DNA of 64,000 nucleotides from Moorena sp. SIOASIH (lineage in GTDB: Bacteria > Cyanobacteriota > Cyanobacteriia > Cyanobacteriales > Coleofasciculaceae), in NCBI RefSeq assembly GCF_010671925.1, contig NZ_JAAHIH010000003.1, positions 868,001 to 932,000 of the forward strand, written 5' to 3'. Position numbers and translations under genes: made by a program. The notes beneath the pieces are model-generated. The model was not told the DNA's origin, did not search any database, and saw only the letters and a list, made by a program, of their open reading frames with translations. The first letter of the stretch is position 1. Every line of letters starts with the position of its first letter. Shown in pieces: positions 54,655 through 62,191 of this stretch.

Positions 54655-54915
54655 ATCATACTGATGAGGTACAAAAATTTTTGTCCCTACGGTGCGCTTT
54701 CCGTGATGGCGAACGCGCCCCGCGTGACCTACGGTCAAGGGATTGCTCGCCATCACGGGTCGCACCGCTCCCTACTCCCTACTCCCTACTCCCTACTCCC
54801 TACTCCCTACTCCCTACTCCCTACTCCCTACTCCCTACTCCCTACTCCCTACTCCCTACTCCCTACTCCCTAACAACTCCTAGTAACTACCTCACTGAAT
54901 TTAGAACTGCTATCT
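54655..54915. repeat. Heptamer-cored miniature element (copy E) with nested insertions
   Basis: The outer ends GATGAGGTACAAAA and ACCTCACTG..AGAACTGCTAT are degenerate copies of the family termini. The core at 54770-54867 is fourteen CCCTACT units. A palindromic repeat sits at 54691-54766 between the left end and the heptamers, and inside that a 26 bp small repeat sits at 54713-54738. Confidence 0.8.
54691..54766. repeat. GGTGCG..CGCACC palindromic repeat carrying a 26-bp small-repeat insertion
   Basis: Its arms match the 50 bp copy at 61885-61934: GTGATGGCGA and TCGCCATCACG. The central GGGATTGC is separated from the left arm by 54713-54738. On the minus strand that insert has GACC-GTA-GGTC followed by ACGCGGGGCGCG, a small-repeat relative. 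Confidence 0.75.
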
Positions 54916-54917
54916 AC

Positions 54918-55898
54918 TTACATAGAGGCAGAACTTTCCCCTCTAGCTGCAATTTCCTGTGTTGGTTGGGGCTGTTGTTTACTAAAGTTAGTTATCGACA
55001 CTCCAATCATGATCACAATAAATGCTATTACTTGCATCAGCGAAGGGCGTTCTCCATTGAGAATTAGCGCATAAATCACACCAAATACGGGAGATAATAC
55101 AGTCCACTTACCCACCGTCTTGGAGTCTAACTTTTCGAGGGCAGCGTACCAGAGAAATTGGGTAATCACGATGATAATTAGCGCATAGATACTCATCACC
55201 ATCCAAAGCTGACCTGAAAAGACATCTCCAAAATGAGACGGACCAAATAAATAACTAGCGATCGCGAAAAATATTACAGCTGATATAAAGTTACGGCTGA
55301 AGACAATTACCGACAAACTATTGTGTTTAGAAAGGGTCAACTTGCCGATAATCGACGTGACTGCATACAAAAAGGTTGATCCCAGGATTAAAAGGTCTCC
55401 CTGATTGATTTGATAATTACTGCTTGTGAAAACAATAGCAACAATACCGACGCCAATCATAGAAAAGCCAATCCATTCCCATTTCAGAATACGCTTGCCA
55501 AAGAAAATTGCTCCTGCCAGAGCATAGAGTACCGGTCCAAATCGCCCCAATAAGACCGCATTGGTGACAGTAGTGTGTTGTAGCCCCAGGAAAATCAGTG
55601 CAGACAGTAAGGCTGCTAAACAACCATTAATAAACAGTCCCAGAAGCAGCTTTACATTCAACTTTCGGAGTTCATTTAGAATAGGAATCGCTCCAAAAAA
55701 AGCCACCACTGCCAAAGACGCACAGAGATTGCCAACAAACAGAACGTTACAAAACGATATTGGTGTTTCCTTCCCGCCACTGAGCATACTAGCGTTTGCA
55801 ATTAGGAAAGCAATCACCGAGGGTCGCAATGCTGCCAGGGCTCGGGAGACAACTAGCAGCAATTTGGGATTAAGGTTATTGATACTATTGGCAATCAT
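54918..55898 (-). CDS. EamA/DMT-superfamily permease
   Basis: A 326-residue protein with about ten membrane helices in two EamA halves, for example LFINGCLAALLSALIFLGLQHTTVTNAVLLGRFGPVLYALAGAIFFGKRILKWEWIGFSMI and IGKLTLSKHNSLSVIVFSRN..LWYAALEKLDSKTVGKWTVLSPVFGVIYALILNGERP. DMT proteins export amino acids and metabolites. It is the first gene of the minus-strand run with the ATP-grasp, GNAT and dioxygenase genes, so export of their product is a reasonable inference. The 55899-56134 gap has no gene. Confidence 0.9.
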   Translation of the reverse strand: MIANSINNLNPKLLLVVSRALAALRPSVIAFLIANASMLSGGKETPISFCNVLFVGNLCASLAVVAFFGAIPILNELRKLNVKLLLGLFINGCLAALLSALIFLGLQHTTVTNAVLLGRFGPVLYALAGAIFFGKRILKWEWIGFSMIGVGIVAIVFTSSNYQINQGDLLILGSTFLYAVTSIIGKLTLSKHNSLSVIVFSRNFISAVIFFAIASYLFGPSHFGDVFSGQLWMVMSIYALIIIVITQFLWYAALEKLDSKTVGKWTVLSPVFGVIYALILNGERPSLMQVIAFIVIMIGVSITNFSKQQPQPTQEIAARGESSASM

Positions 55899-56134
55899 TT
55901 CCGTTATTGAGGAAGAGTGGTGTATTCTTTCCTAGTAAAGCATTAGTCCAGTAATCCGAGGAATGGGTAAATCAATGACTAGGTAACACGTAAAAGGGGG
56001 GGGATAGGAATACCTAAATCTATCCTTTTCTGTTAATACATATATCAGATCATTTGTCAAATCCTCTACAAGCGTGGGGAATCGGAAGAGTGTGGGTAAT
56101 TCCGTTACCCATCGATTGCCCATCATCCCCAGCT

Positions 56135-56908
56135 TTACTGAGTCACCAGCTCATAACTTTCCGGGTCAGCTTTGAGGACAAACATATCCCCATATTGAAC
56201 TACTTCCCCAGTGATGCGGATAGGGTCAGCTACCTTATCCAAAATCCGGGAGTTAACCGCCTGGTTTTGCCGATCTACTAGGAGCAGATAAAGATTATCC
56301 CCCTGCTGATTGTACACGAAGAACACCGGAGGAACACCACCACTGATGCAGCGAATAGCACAGGAGCGATGGGTTTTAGTTTGTCCTGGTTTCATCACCC
56401 CCGGGTAGCATTTACTGTCTACAATCTCTCCTAAGAGGGAGAACTCACCCAGAGATTTACCCGCATCCGGTTTCACTGCTCCCGAAGGAGGGTCAATTGC
56501 CTCTGCAGAGCGAGCTGCTATCACCGTAAGGTTGTTGCGATAAACTGGACTACCGGTTAGCTTGACCCACTTTCCCACTTGATCCAAAACGCTGGACTTG
56601 GGTGAGGTTTTTCCCGGACCCGTGAGCAAGTAGCGAGAGTAGGGGGCTTGGGAGGAGGTATCCCCTGGACGGGGTACCAGCAAGTGAGGAACAGGTTGTC
56701 CTAACAGCAACCCTTCAAACTCTTGAGCCTTATTGACCTTTCCAGAATTAAACTGGTCATGAATTAAGGGGAAGACAGCCCCTAGAATCAGAATCACCAG
56801 GGCTAGGACGGGAATCAATATCAACAGAAACCGTTTGATAGCGGTCGGCACCTTACCATAACCGATATAAAATTCATCGGTGTTTTGACCTTCGCTGTTG
56901 GTAGTCAT
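56135..56908 (-). CDS. Membrane-anchored protein of a Rieske redox operon, function unknown
   Basis: 257 residues. One membrane helix is at about 26-48 (FLLILIPVLALVILILGAVF), and the rest is presumably outside. The conserved-looking core is GEIVDSKCYPGVMKPGQTKTHRSCAIRCISGGVPPVFFVYN, a cysteine/histidine-rich block that could bind metal or heme or form disulfides. Two OB-like regions (GKWVKLTGSPVYRNNLTVIAA, DPIRITGEVVQYGDMFVLK) flank it. Its start overlaps the stop of the Rieske gene by four bases (ATGA), so the two are translationally coupled and probably form one complex. Confidence 0.78.
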   Translation of the reverse strand: MTTNSEGQNTDEFYIGYGKVPTAIKRFLLILIPVLALVILILGAVFPLIHDQFNSGKVNKAQEFEGLLLGQPVPHLLVPRPGDTSSQAPYSRYLLTGPGKTSPKSSVLDQVGKWVKLTGSPVYRNNLTVIAARSAEAIDPPSGAVKPDAGKSLGEFSLLGEIVDSKCYPGVMKPGQTKTHRSCAIRCISGGVPPVFFVYNQQGDNLYLLLVDRQNQAVNSRILDKVADPIRITGEVVQYGDMFVLKADPESYELVTQ

Positions 56909-57954
56909 GTCTGTTCCTCCATGGCGATTACAGCAGGGCTGACGCTCGTCCCAGGAAGGTTCGGTATAGTTTTCACCAAAATGCGATCGCCCTCTAATTT
57001 AATATCAAACGTAGGGATTTTTTCTGTAAAGGGTGGGGGGGAAGCACCATTTTCTGGCAGATACTGGTAGCCGTGCCATGGACAGGTGATGCAGCCATCC
57101 ACAATTTTTCCCTCCCCTAGAGGGCCATTCTGATGCTGACAAACGTTGGAAACAGCAGAAATCTTACCGTCATACTTAAAAATTGCTACCCGCTCGCCCC
57201 CGAGAGTGACTATCTTAGCTCGCTTTTCCGGGATTTCTGCGATGCTGCCCGCATCCACAAATTCTTCGTTTCCTGTAACAAGGTCCTGATTGTCCCGCCC
57301 GAACTCCCGAATCCCTGCTGCCAAATGCACTCCCACAATCCACACTAGTCCAACACCAACAGCAAGGGTCAGAACTGGATGCTTGTTAGTTTGCAGTGCT
57401 CCGAGCAGGACATGACCTGTCAGTAGTCCGTAGGCAAGATAAACACTCATATGTAAACCTTTCCAAACCGGAGCCGTTAGGTTAGCCAGCCAGAAATCGT
57501 GGCTAGTGGCTGCCATTAGGAACAAGATCACCAGGGGAACAAATCCCAAAACCTGGAAGGGAAAGCGAATAAAGGTAAAATAGTTAGTATTGCTCACAAA
57601 CAGACTAACCAGAGGTTCGAGATTGCCGAAGTCGTGGTACCATTGCAGGCCAAGGCGGGTGTGCTGGAGAGCTAAGAAGAACATCGTAACCCCCATATGA
57701 CGCCGATTGTAGAGGAGGGGATAGAATTTTGGACTCAGGCGAGTTAGCGGACCAATGGATAAAATCACATGCAGCAGGATGAAAGCAGCTGAGCCAAAGG
57801 CGCGAATCCTGACTCCCCTGATGTCGATGTTGCTATCGAACCACTGGGTAACATTGATGAAAAGTACAATATAAAGGACAACTAGGCTCAGAAGGATAGC
57901 ATCGTAAATAAACTTCTGGCGGTTCCACAGAACAGCTTTATAGGCAACACTCAT
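56905..57954 (-). CDS. Ferric-reductase-like transmembrane domain fused to a Rieske [2Fe-2S] domain
   Basis: 349 residues. The N-terminal 230 residues have about six helices with histidines in pairs suited to heme b (LLHVILSIGPLTRLSP, RRHMGVTMFFLALQHTRLGLQ, KGLHMSVYLAYGLLTGHVLLGAL), as in ferric reductase/cytochrome b-like domains. The C-terminal domain has the Rieske cluster ligands in SNVCQHQNGPLGEG and CITCPWHGYQY (C-x-H and C-x-x-H). It should pass electrons between membrane heme and the Fe-S cluster. No flavin domain is present, so the donor and acceptor are unknown. It is the third gene of the operon starting at 59022. Confidence 0.88.
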   Translation of the reverse strand: MSVAYKAVLWNRQKFIYDAILLSLVVLYIVLFINVTQWFDSNIDIRGVRIRAFGSAAFILLHVILSIGPLTRLSPKFYPLLYNRRHMGVTMFFLALQHTRLGLQWYHDFGNLEPLVSLFVSNTNYFTFIRFPFQVLGFVPLVILFLMAATSHDFWLANLTAPVWKGLHMSVYLAYGLLTGHVLLGALQTNKHPVLTLAVGVGLVWIVGVHLAAGIREFGRDNQDLVTGNEEFVDAGSIAEIPEKRAKIVTLGGERVAIFKYDGKISAVSNVCQHQNGPLGEGKIVDGCITCPWHGYQYLPENGASPPPFTEKIPTFDIKLEGDRILVKTIPNLPGTSVSPAVIAMEEQT

Positions 57955-57981
57955 TGTTTTCCTAAAGGTTAATTGCTATTG

Positions 57982-58147
57982 CTATAGCGGTTTTTAAGCT
58001 AGTAAGGTACAAGTTTTTGGCTTTTAGAGAGCAGGGAGCAGGGAGCAGGGAGCAGGGAGCAGGGAGCAGGGAGCAGGGAGCAGTAAAGTCGGAAGAGGAA
58101 AGAGGTAAAAAGTTTTGTGTACCTCATTAGGCTAAAAACCGCTATAT
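57982..58147. repeat. Heptamer-cored miniature inverted-repeat element (copy F)
   Basis: Termini CTATAGCGGTTTTTAAGC with AAGGTACAAG, and TGTACCTCATTAGGC with AAAACCGCTATA, the best-paired of the family. The core is GGGAGCA heptamers at about 58030-58082. It lies inside the redox operon between 57954 and 58228. It is followed by TAGTCAT heptamers at 58151-58195. Confidence 0.82.
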
Positions 58148-58227
58148 TGCTCATTAGTCATTAGTCATTAGTCATTAGTTATTAGTTATTATTAACTATC
58201 AGTAAACCTTCGTTTATTTACTAAGCA

Positions 58228-58740
58228 CTAATAACGATAAATTCTAGTCATTTTGGCTGGCAATGGTAGAGCTGCAATCAGCTTTTGTTGGCCCTGGCTG
58301 TAGATCAGCAAATGTCCCGCTTTGCCTCGCACACTGGGAGGAAGCAAAAATTGTTTACGAGATAACCCTGCCAGATTGCCTAGCAGTATAGAGCGATCGC
58401 TAATTTCTGTGGGGGCTTCCTTAGTAGCTTCCCAATACAGCAAGGGGTCAGGAACTTGGAGCAAAGAAAGAGACTTCAGTTCCATGACCAGTTTGCCTTG
58501 GTAATTGACAAAGGTTTCAACATGAAACCGAAATGTTCCATCGTTAAGTTTAGTTGAGCCAATTGCCTTTCTGGGTTGGGTTGGTGTCACGAAGCCTGCC
58601 TGTGTAAATAATTTATTGGTAGCTACATCCACTGGTTCGTAACTAGGACGCAGTAAAATCCCTGCCAAGAAGCACACTGGTAGGACAACTGCTAGTACCA
58701 CAAAGGAGTAAAAGTGAGTTTTACGGCGAGCGAGAATCAT
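58228..58740 (-). CDS. Membrane-anchored hypothetical protein of the Rieske redox operon
   Basis: 170 residues. One N-terminal membrane helix (FYSFVVLAVVLPVCFLAGILL) is followed by a soluble beta-rich domain (STKLNDGTFRFHVETFVNYQGKLVMELKSLSLLQVPDPLLYWEA..). No cofactor motif is seen. It starts 12 bp after the 89-residue gene and is probably co-transcribed with it. The function is unknown; an assembly or docking role for the redox protein is possible. Confidence 0.7.
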   Translation of the reverse strand: MILARRKTHFYSFVVLAVVLPVCFLAGILLRPSYEPVDVATNKLFTQAGFVTPTQPRKAIGSTKLNDGTFRFHVETFVNYQGKLVMELKSLSLLQVPDPLLYWEATKEAPTEISDRSILLGNLAGLSRKQFLLPPSVRGKAGHLLIYSQGQQKLIAALPLPAKMTRIYRY

Positions 58741-58752
58741 GGCATTTCCCTT

Positions 58753-59022
58753 TCAGGTCAGTCGTTTAGCCGATATACGGTGAGCATTGCGTTCAGTCGG
58801 AAGAGTTTTGCCTCTCAACAGGCGAGTGGCAAACATCGGCCAGAAGGCAGTCACACCGGGAATGATCATAATGCGAAAGCCGATCGCCCATCCATGGACA
58901 TTGGGATCAACCCGTTGCACCCCAAAGATGACGAAAGGAACCGCAAAAATCAAACCAGCGACCAGGTAAACGCGGAACAGTTTTATGATCCACTCGACCA
59001 TAGCAATGGTGAGGCTTTCCAT
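58753..59022 (-). CDS. Small membrane protein, first gene of the Rieske redox operon
   Basis: 89 residues with two membrane helices (IIKLFRVYLVAGLIFAVPFVIFGV and GFRIMIIPGVTAFWPMFATRLL), separated by a short loop QRVDPNVHGWAIG. TPW-type small subunits of this kind often accompany membrane cytochromes. A CTCAAGAGTATAAAA leader precedes the start on the minus strand. The function is unknown. Confidence 0.72.
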   Translation of the reverse strand: MESLTIAMVEWIIKLFRVYLVAGLIFAVPFVIFGVQRVDPNVHGWAIGFRIMIIPGVTAFWPMFATRLLRGKTLPTERNAHRISAKRLT

Positions 59023-59323
59023 TTTTATACTCTTGAGGAGTGATGGATATGATTCAGTTTATACCAAGCTATGACAATGGGTATCTGTTTCTTCTTTAAG
59101 ATTAGGTAATACCGGAGAATCTGTCTGCCTGAAAAAATCGTATGTTTTTGACACTCCCACCTGGAGAGACGACAGACCTCTCAAGGCTAGGTTTGTTGAG
59201 ATAAAGGGCGCTCACTATACCAAGAAGCTTGTCCCGAAAAAATCAGGCAAAAGCAAGCCAAAAGGCAATCTTGACGATTAAAAACATGAGCTAGCAGCCA
59301 AACCCAACACCCAAGCCGAGTAG
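59023..59323. other. Intergenic region with possible mobile-element remnant
   Basis: TTTTTGACACTCCCACC near 59145 resembles the TTGACACTCCCC right tip of the tnpB elements. A short start-less frame after it reads VEIKGAHYTKKLVPKK. The degradation is too strong to assign a family. Confidence 0.3.
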
Positions 59324-59770
59324 CTAATCAAAAGCTGACTGCATGTAGTGTTGTAGAATCAGCTTATATCCTGCCACCAATACCGGTTGAGCTAGCTCAA
59401 CGATCTGACTTTCGATCTCTTGATCTGTGGTTGTAGACTGTAAAGGTTGGCTCAGGCTCTGGCAACGGACAAGAGCAACATCAAATCGGCAGGGTAAATT
59501 AGCTAAATCTGGATGTTCTGACAGAAACAACTCAGCTGTACGCCGGAGTTTAGCTTGCTTTTGTGGTGTAATCGCTCTTCGACCATCGGCATCCCAATTC
59601 CCTCGACTGCGAGTTTTAACCTCGACAAAAGCCAATGGCATCGGGTTTCCTTTGGCAATTAGGTCAATCTCTCCCCATCGACAGCGCCAGTTATGGTTTA
59701 GGATCACCCAGCCTTGGGTTTGTAACCACCTAGCGACTAACTTCTCTCCTAATTGCCCAACCTTAGCCAT
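59324..59770 (-). CDS. UPF0102 (YraN) family endonuclease-like protein
   Basis: 148 residues of the UPF0102/YraN family, whose fold resembles Holliday-junction resolvases; the cellular role is not settled. Typical features are the start GQLGEKLVARWLQTQGWVILNHNWRCRWGEIDLIAKGNPMPLAFVEVKTRSRG, with the D..E-x-K nuclease-like triad, then ITPQKQAKLRRTAELFL and FDVALV. It is divergent from the following plus-strand gene. Confidence 0.93.
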   Translation of the reverse strand: MAKVGQLGEKLVARWLQTQGWVILNHNWRCRWGEIDLIAKGNPMPLAFVEVKTRSRGNWDADGRRAITPQKQAKLRRTAELFLSEHPDLANLPCRFDVALVRCQSLSQPLQSTTTDQEIESQIVELAQPVLVAGYKLILQHYMQSAFD

Positions 59771-59811
59771 CTTATGATTGTAAAGTCAATTGTATCACTG
59801 GTATCTTGATT

Positions 59812-60162
59812 ATGATAGTTGTAATCGTTATCAATGTTGTGCTCTCCCTGTTGTGTCTATACGCTGCTTGCCAAGTGTGGCGATTGGGACAGTGGCTTTC
59901 ATCTATCGCTAATCAGTTGGAAAGGGTTGAACGCGGTATCTCTAAAAAGTTATATAGTGCTCCCAAGGCAATTGTTCTTGGACAAGTAGGTATTCATGGT
60001 TTGAGAGAGGAGTATCAACAATTACAGGTTCAGCTACACACACTCAAGCAAATTTTTCTACTGTTGGGTATGCTTCAAAAAATTGGAGGATTTAGGTGGC
60101 GCTTTAGTAATAAACCGACCAGCAAGAACAGCTTACTTCCTCAAGAGCGATCGCACGATTGA
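59812..60162 (+). CDS. Small membrane-anchored hypothetical protein
   Basis: 116 residues from ATG 59812: one N-terminal helix (IVVIVINVVLSLLCLYAACQVW), then a soluble helical part with a likely coiled coil (LEEEYQQLQVQLHTLK-like register around GLREEYQQLQVQLHTLKQIF). It is the first of three plus-strand genes for single-helix proteins with long helical tails (YtxH at 60394 and DUF948 at 61483), a grouping common in cyanobacteria. Confidence 0.65.
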   Translation: MIVVIVINVVLSLLCLYAACQVWRLGQWLSSIANQLERVERGISKKLYSAPKAIVLGQVGIHGLREEYQQLQVQLHTLKQIFLLLGMLQKIGGFRWRFSNKPTSKNSLLPQERSHD

Positions 60163-60393
60163 TCTGCTTGTGACTAGTATCGGGTTGTTGTATTCCCACC
60201 ATAGCCCTCACCAATCCTTAGGGGCAACTGAGATCACCCTCACCGTACCTCCCGTGAGAAACGCCACACTCCTACCCTACTAACTACTGATCAATTATCA
60301 AGCTACTTGTAGGATAATAAATCAAAACCATTTAGTATAAAAGTTTTATCCATCCCATTTATCTAAAACTGTTGGAGGAACACAAATCAAAAG

Positions 60394-60759
60394 ATGTCAA
60401 AAAAAAGTGCTGGAGTATTTATCGGTGGCATGCTATTGGGTAGTGCCGTAGGAACAGTGGTAGGGTTGCTAATTGCCCCCCGTACTGGTCGCGATACGCG
60501 CAAGCTATTGAAAAAATCGGCAGATGCCTTACCCGAATTAGCCGAAGATCTTTCTAGCAGTGTACAACTACAGGCAGATCGCCTTTCCGATTCGACACTG
60601 CGTAACTGGGATGATACCCTAGCTCGACTAAAGGTAGCGATCGCAGCAGGTCTTGAGGCTTCTGTGGCTGAAAAAGCTTCTGTGGCTGAAAGCGTAGAGC
60701 CAATAAAGTCCGAGTCGGAAGTTGCCGCAGAGTCCAACTCGTCCGCTAATCAACATTAG
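60394..60759 (+). CDS. YtxH domain-containing protein
   Basis: 121 residues. The YtxH domain is at the N-terminus: GVFIGGMLLGSAVGTVVGLLIAPRTGRDTRKLLKKSA, a glycine-rich membrane helix followed by a helical tail. The tail ends in a short duplication ASVAEKASVAESVE. YtxH proteins are general-stress-associated in Firmicutes; the cyanobacterial role is unknown. GGAGGAACAC precedes the start. Confidence 0.88.
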   Translation: MSKKSAGVFIGGMLLGSAVGTVVGLLIAPRTGRDTRKLLKKSADALPELAEDLSSSVQLQADRLSDSTLRNWDDTLARLKVAIAAGLEASVAEKASVAESVEPIKSESEVAAESNSSANQH

Positions 60760-61482
60760 CTTTAGGGTACCCGGACGGGGGGTAAGAAGGTCTACTTCTT
60801 GTTTTGGTGTTGCCGATTGGCCAGATGTCATGGGTTTTTTCTTACTTCCCCTTCTTCCGCTTCTTCCGCTTCTTCCCCTTCTCCATAAATTATCCCCCTA
60901 CAAGTGCAACGCCCTGTTTTTGTGTGGGTTAGCCGACTCGCGAAGATCGGAAATGGAAAAATTTATCCTATGCTGCAAGTATTAGTCAATAATATCACTA
61001 AACGTTGTCAAATACGTTGTAAAATGTCACGAAAACTGATAGCATAAAATTGATGAGAGCTGATTTGTAAACGGAGCTATAAACATTGCGGTTCAAGGCT
61101 TTCAGTAATTCGGCCTAGTTTGCCCCCTGTTACCTTAAATCCATATCTGTCAAGGTATTTGATCTATTAATATTTACTTGATAAATTAGCTTTGAAAGTT
61201 TGGGCGAGCTTAATGCTGTTTTTTCAAGGGTGTTTTTTCAACACTTCAAGAGGTGCGACCCCTGGCGAATTTAATTCGCCAAGGTCAAGGGCACCTAATG
61301 CCTAGTCAGTTAAGTTGACTTAAGCTTAATTACTGCAGGCGAGGGCTTGATCAAAAAAGTCGTAAACTCCGATTTTCCATTGCCAGTTACTGAATCATAG
61401 CACAGGTTAACCTGTATAATAAATCAACGGTCATCACCCCTCTCCCCCATAGACGGGGCTTCCCAACATCCTAGGATTTTTT
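60760..61482. other. Gene-free region with CTTCTTCCG repeats and a GGTGCG hairpin repeat
   Basis: A nine-base CTTCTTCCG/CTTCCCC run lies at 60841-60885. A GGTGCGACCC-CTGGCGAA..TTCGCCAAGG-GGCACC element is at 61252-61295. A sequence reading AACCTGTATAATAAATC near 61413 could contain a -10 for the DUF948 gene. No coding frame is credible. Confidence 0.55.
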
Positions 61483-62103
61483 GTGATTGATCCTCTATTT
61501 TGGCTCGGGCTGTCCTTTCTGCTCGTAGCAGTTAGTTTAACCGCTGTTTTGGTAACGTTATTGCCTGCTGTACAAGAGTTAGCGCGGGCAGCTCGTAGTG
61601 TGGAAAAATTAGCTGATACCCTAAATCGGGAATTACCACCAACCCTAGAAGCCATTAGGCTGACAGGCTTGGAAATCAGCGACTTGACAGATGATCTTAA
61701 TCAAGGAGTAAAAAGTGCTGGTCATGTGGTTCAACAGGTTGACCACAGTATTAGCAGTGCTAAAAACCAAGCCCAAAAAGTCAAAGAGAATACTCGTAAT
61801 GTGGTTAAGGGTGTCAAAGCTGCCTGGAAAACTTGGAGGGGTACTTCACCAAAATCAAGGTCAATCGATTCCCTACCATCATCAGGTGCGACCCGTGATG
61901 GCGAGGGATTGCTCGCCATCACGGAAAGCGCACCTATTCACAGAAAAGCTCTAGAAATTCCTGAGACTGATCAACGCTCATCAGACGTTAATCAGCCAAG
62001 GCTCGGAGATAGTAACTATAACCATAAAGAGGTCAATGACGGGACTCGTGAAACCTCTGATTACGACATCCATGATAATTCCATCGATGATAATTCTTTT
62101 TAA
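61483..62103 (+). CDS. DUF948 domain-containing membrane protein
   Basis: 206 residues. An N-terminal helix (PLFWLGLSFLLVAVSLTAVLVTLLPAV) and an extended helical region (ELARAARSVEKLADTLNRELPPTLEAIRLTGLEISDLTDDLNQGV) fit DUF948. GTG start. The C-terminal third is low-complexity. It includes SGATRDGEGLLAITESAP, encoded by the palindromic repeat at 61885-61934, so part of the protein is translated mobile repeat. It groups with the YtxH gene upstream. Confidence 0.83.
   Translation: MIDPLFWLGLSFLLVAVSLTAVLVTLLPAVQELARAARSVEKLADTLNRELPPTLEAIRLTGLEISDLTDDLNQGVKSAGHVVQQVDHSISSAKNQAQKVKENTRNVVKGVKAAWKTWRGTSPKSRSIDSLPSSGATRDGEGLLAITESAPIHRKALEIPETDQRSSDVNQPRLGDSNYNHKEVNDGTRETSDYDIHDNSIDDNSF
61885..61934. 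repeat. 50-bp GGTGCG..CGCACC palindromic repeat inside a coding region
   Basis: GTGATGGCGAG and CTCGCCATCAC pair around GGATTG, with outer GGTGCG and CGCACC. The frame is open across it. A second copy with an internal insertion is at 54691. Confidence 0.8.
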
Positions 62104-62191
62104 CGAAGGCAATACCAAGACTCGAACCTAAAGATTATACAGATTGAACCTCCCCACCCTTGAGAGGGATGGGGATTCCCAGGCACAATCT

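Noticed and set aside
54664..55067. Open frames through the heptamer array (SLLPTPY and LPTPYSL repeats)
   Set aside because: A 7-base repeat is open in all frames by chance. The proteins are pure repeat translation and partly antisense to the EamA gene.
59143..59282. Start-less frame with GAHYTKKLVPKKSGKSKPK and a TTGACACTCCC tip
   Set aside because: It may be an element remnant, but there is no start codon, no recognisable family and only a short match to known ends. It is left as a low-confidence intergenic note.
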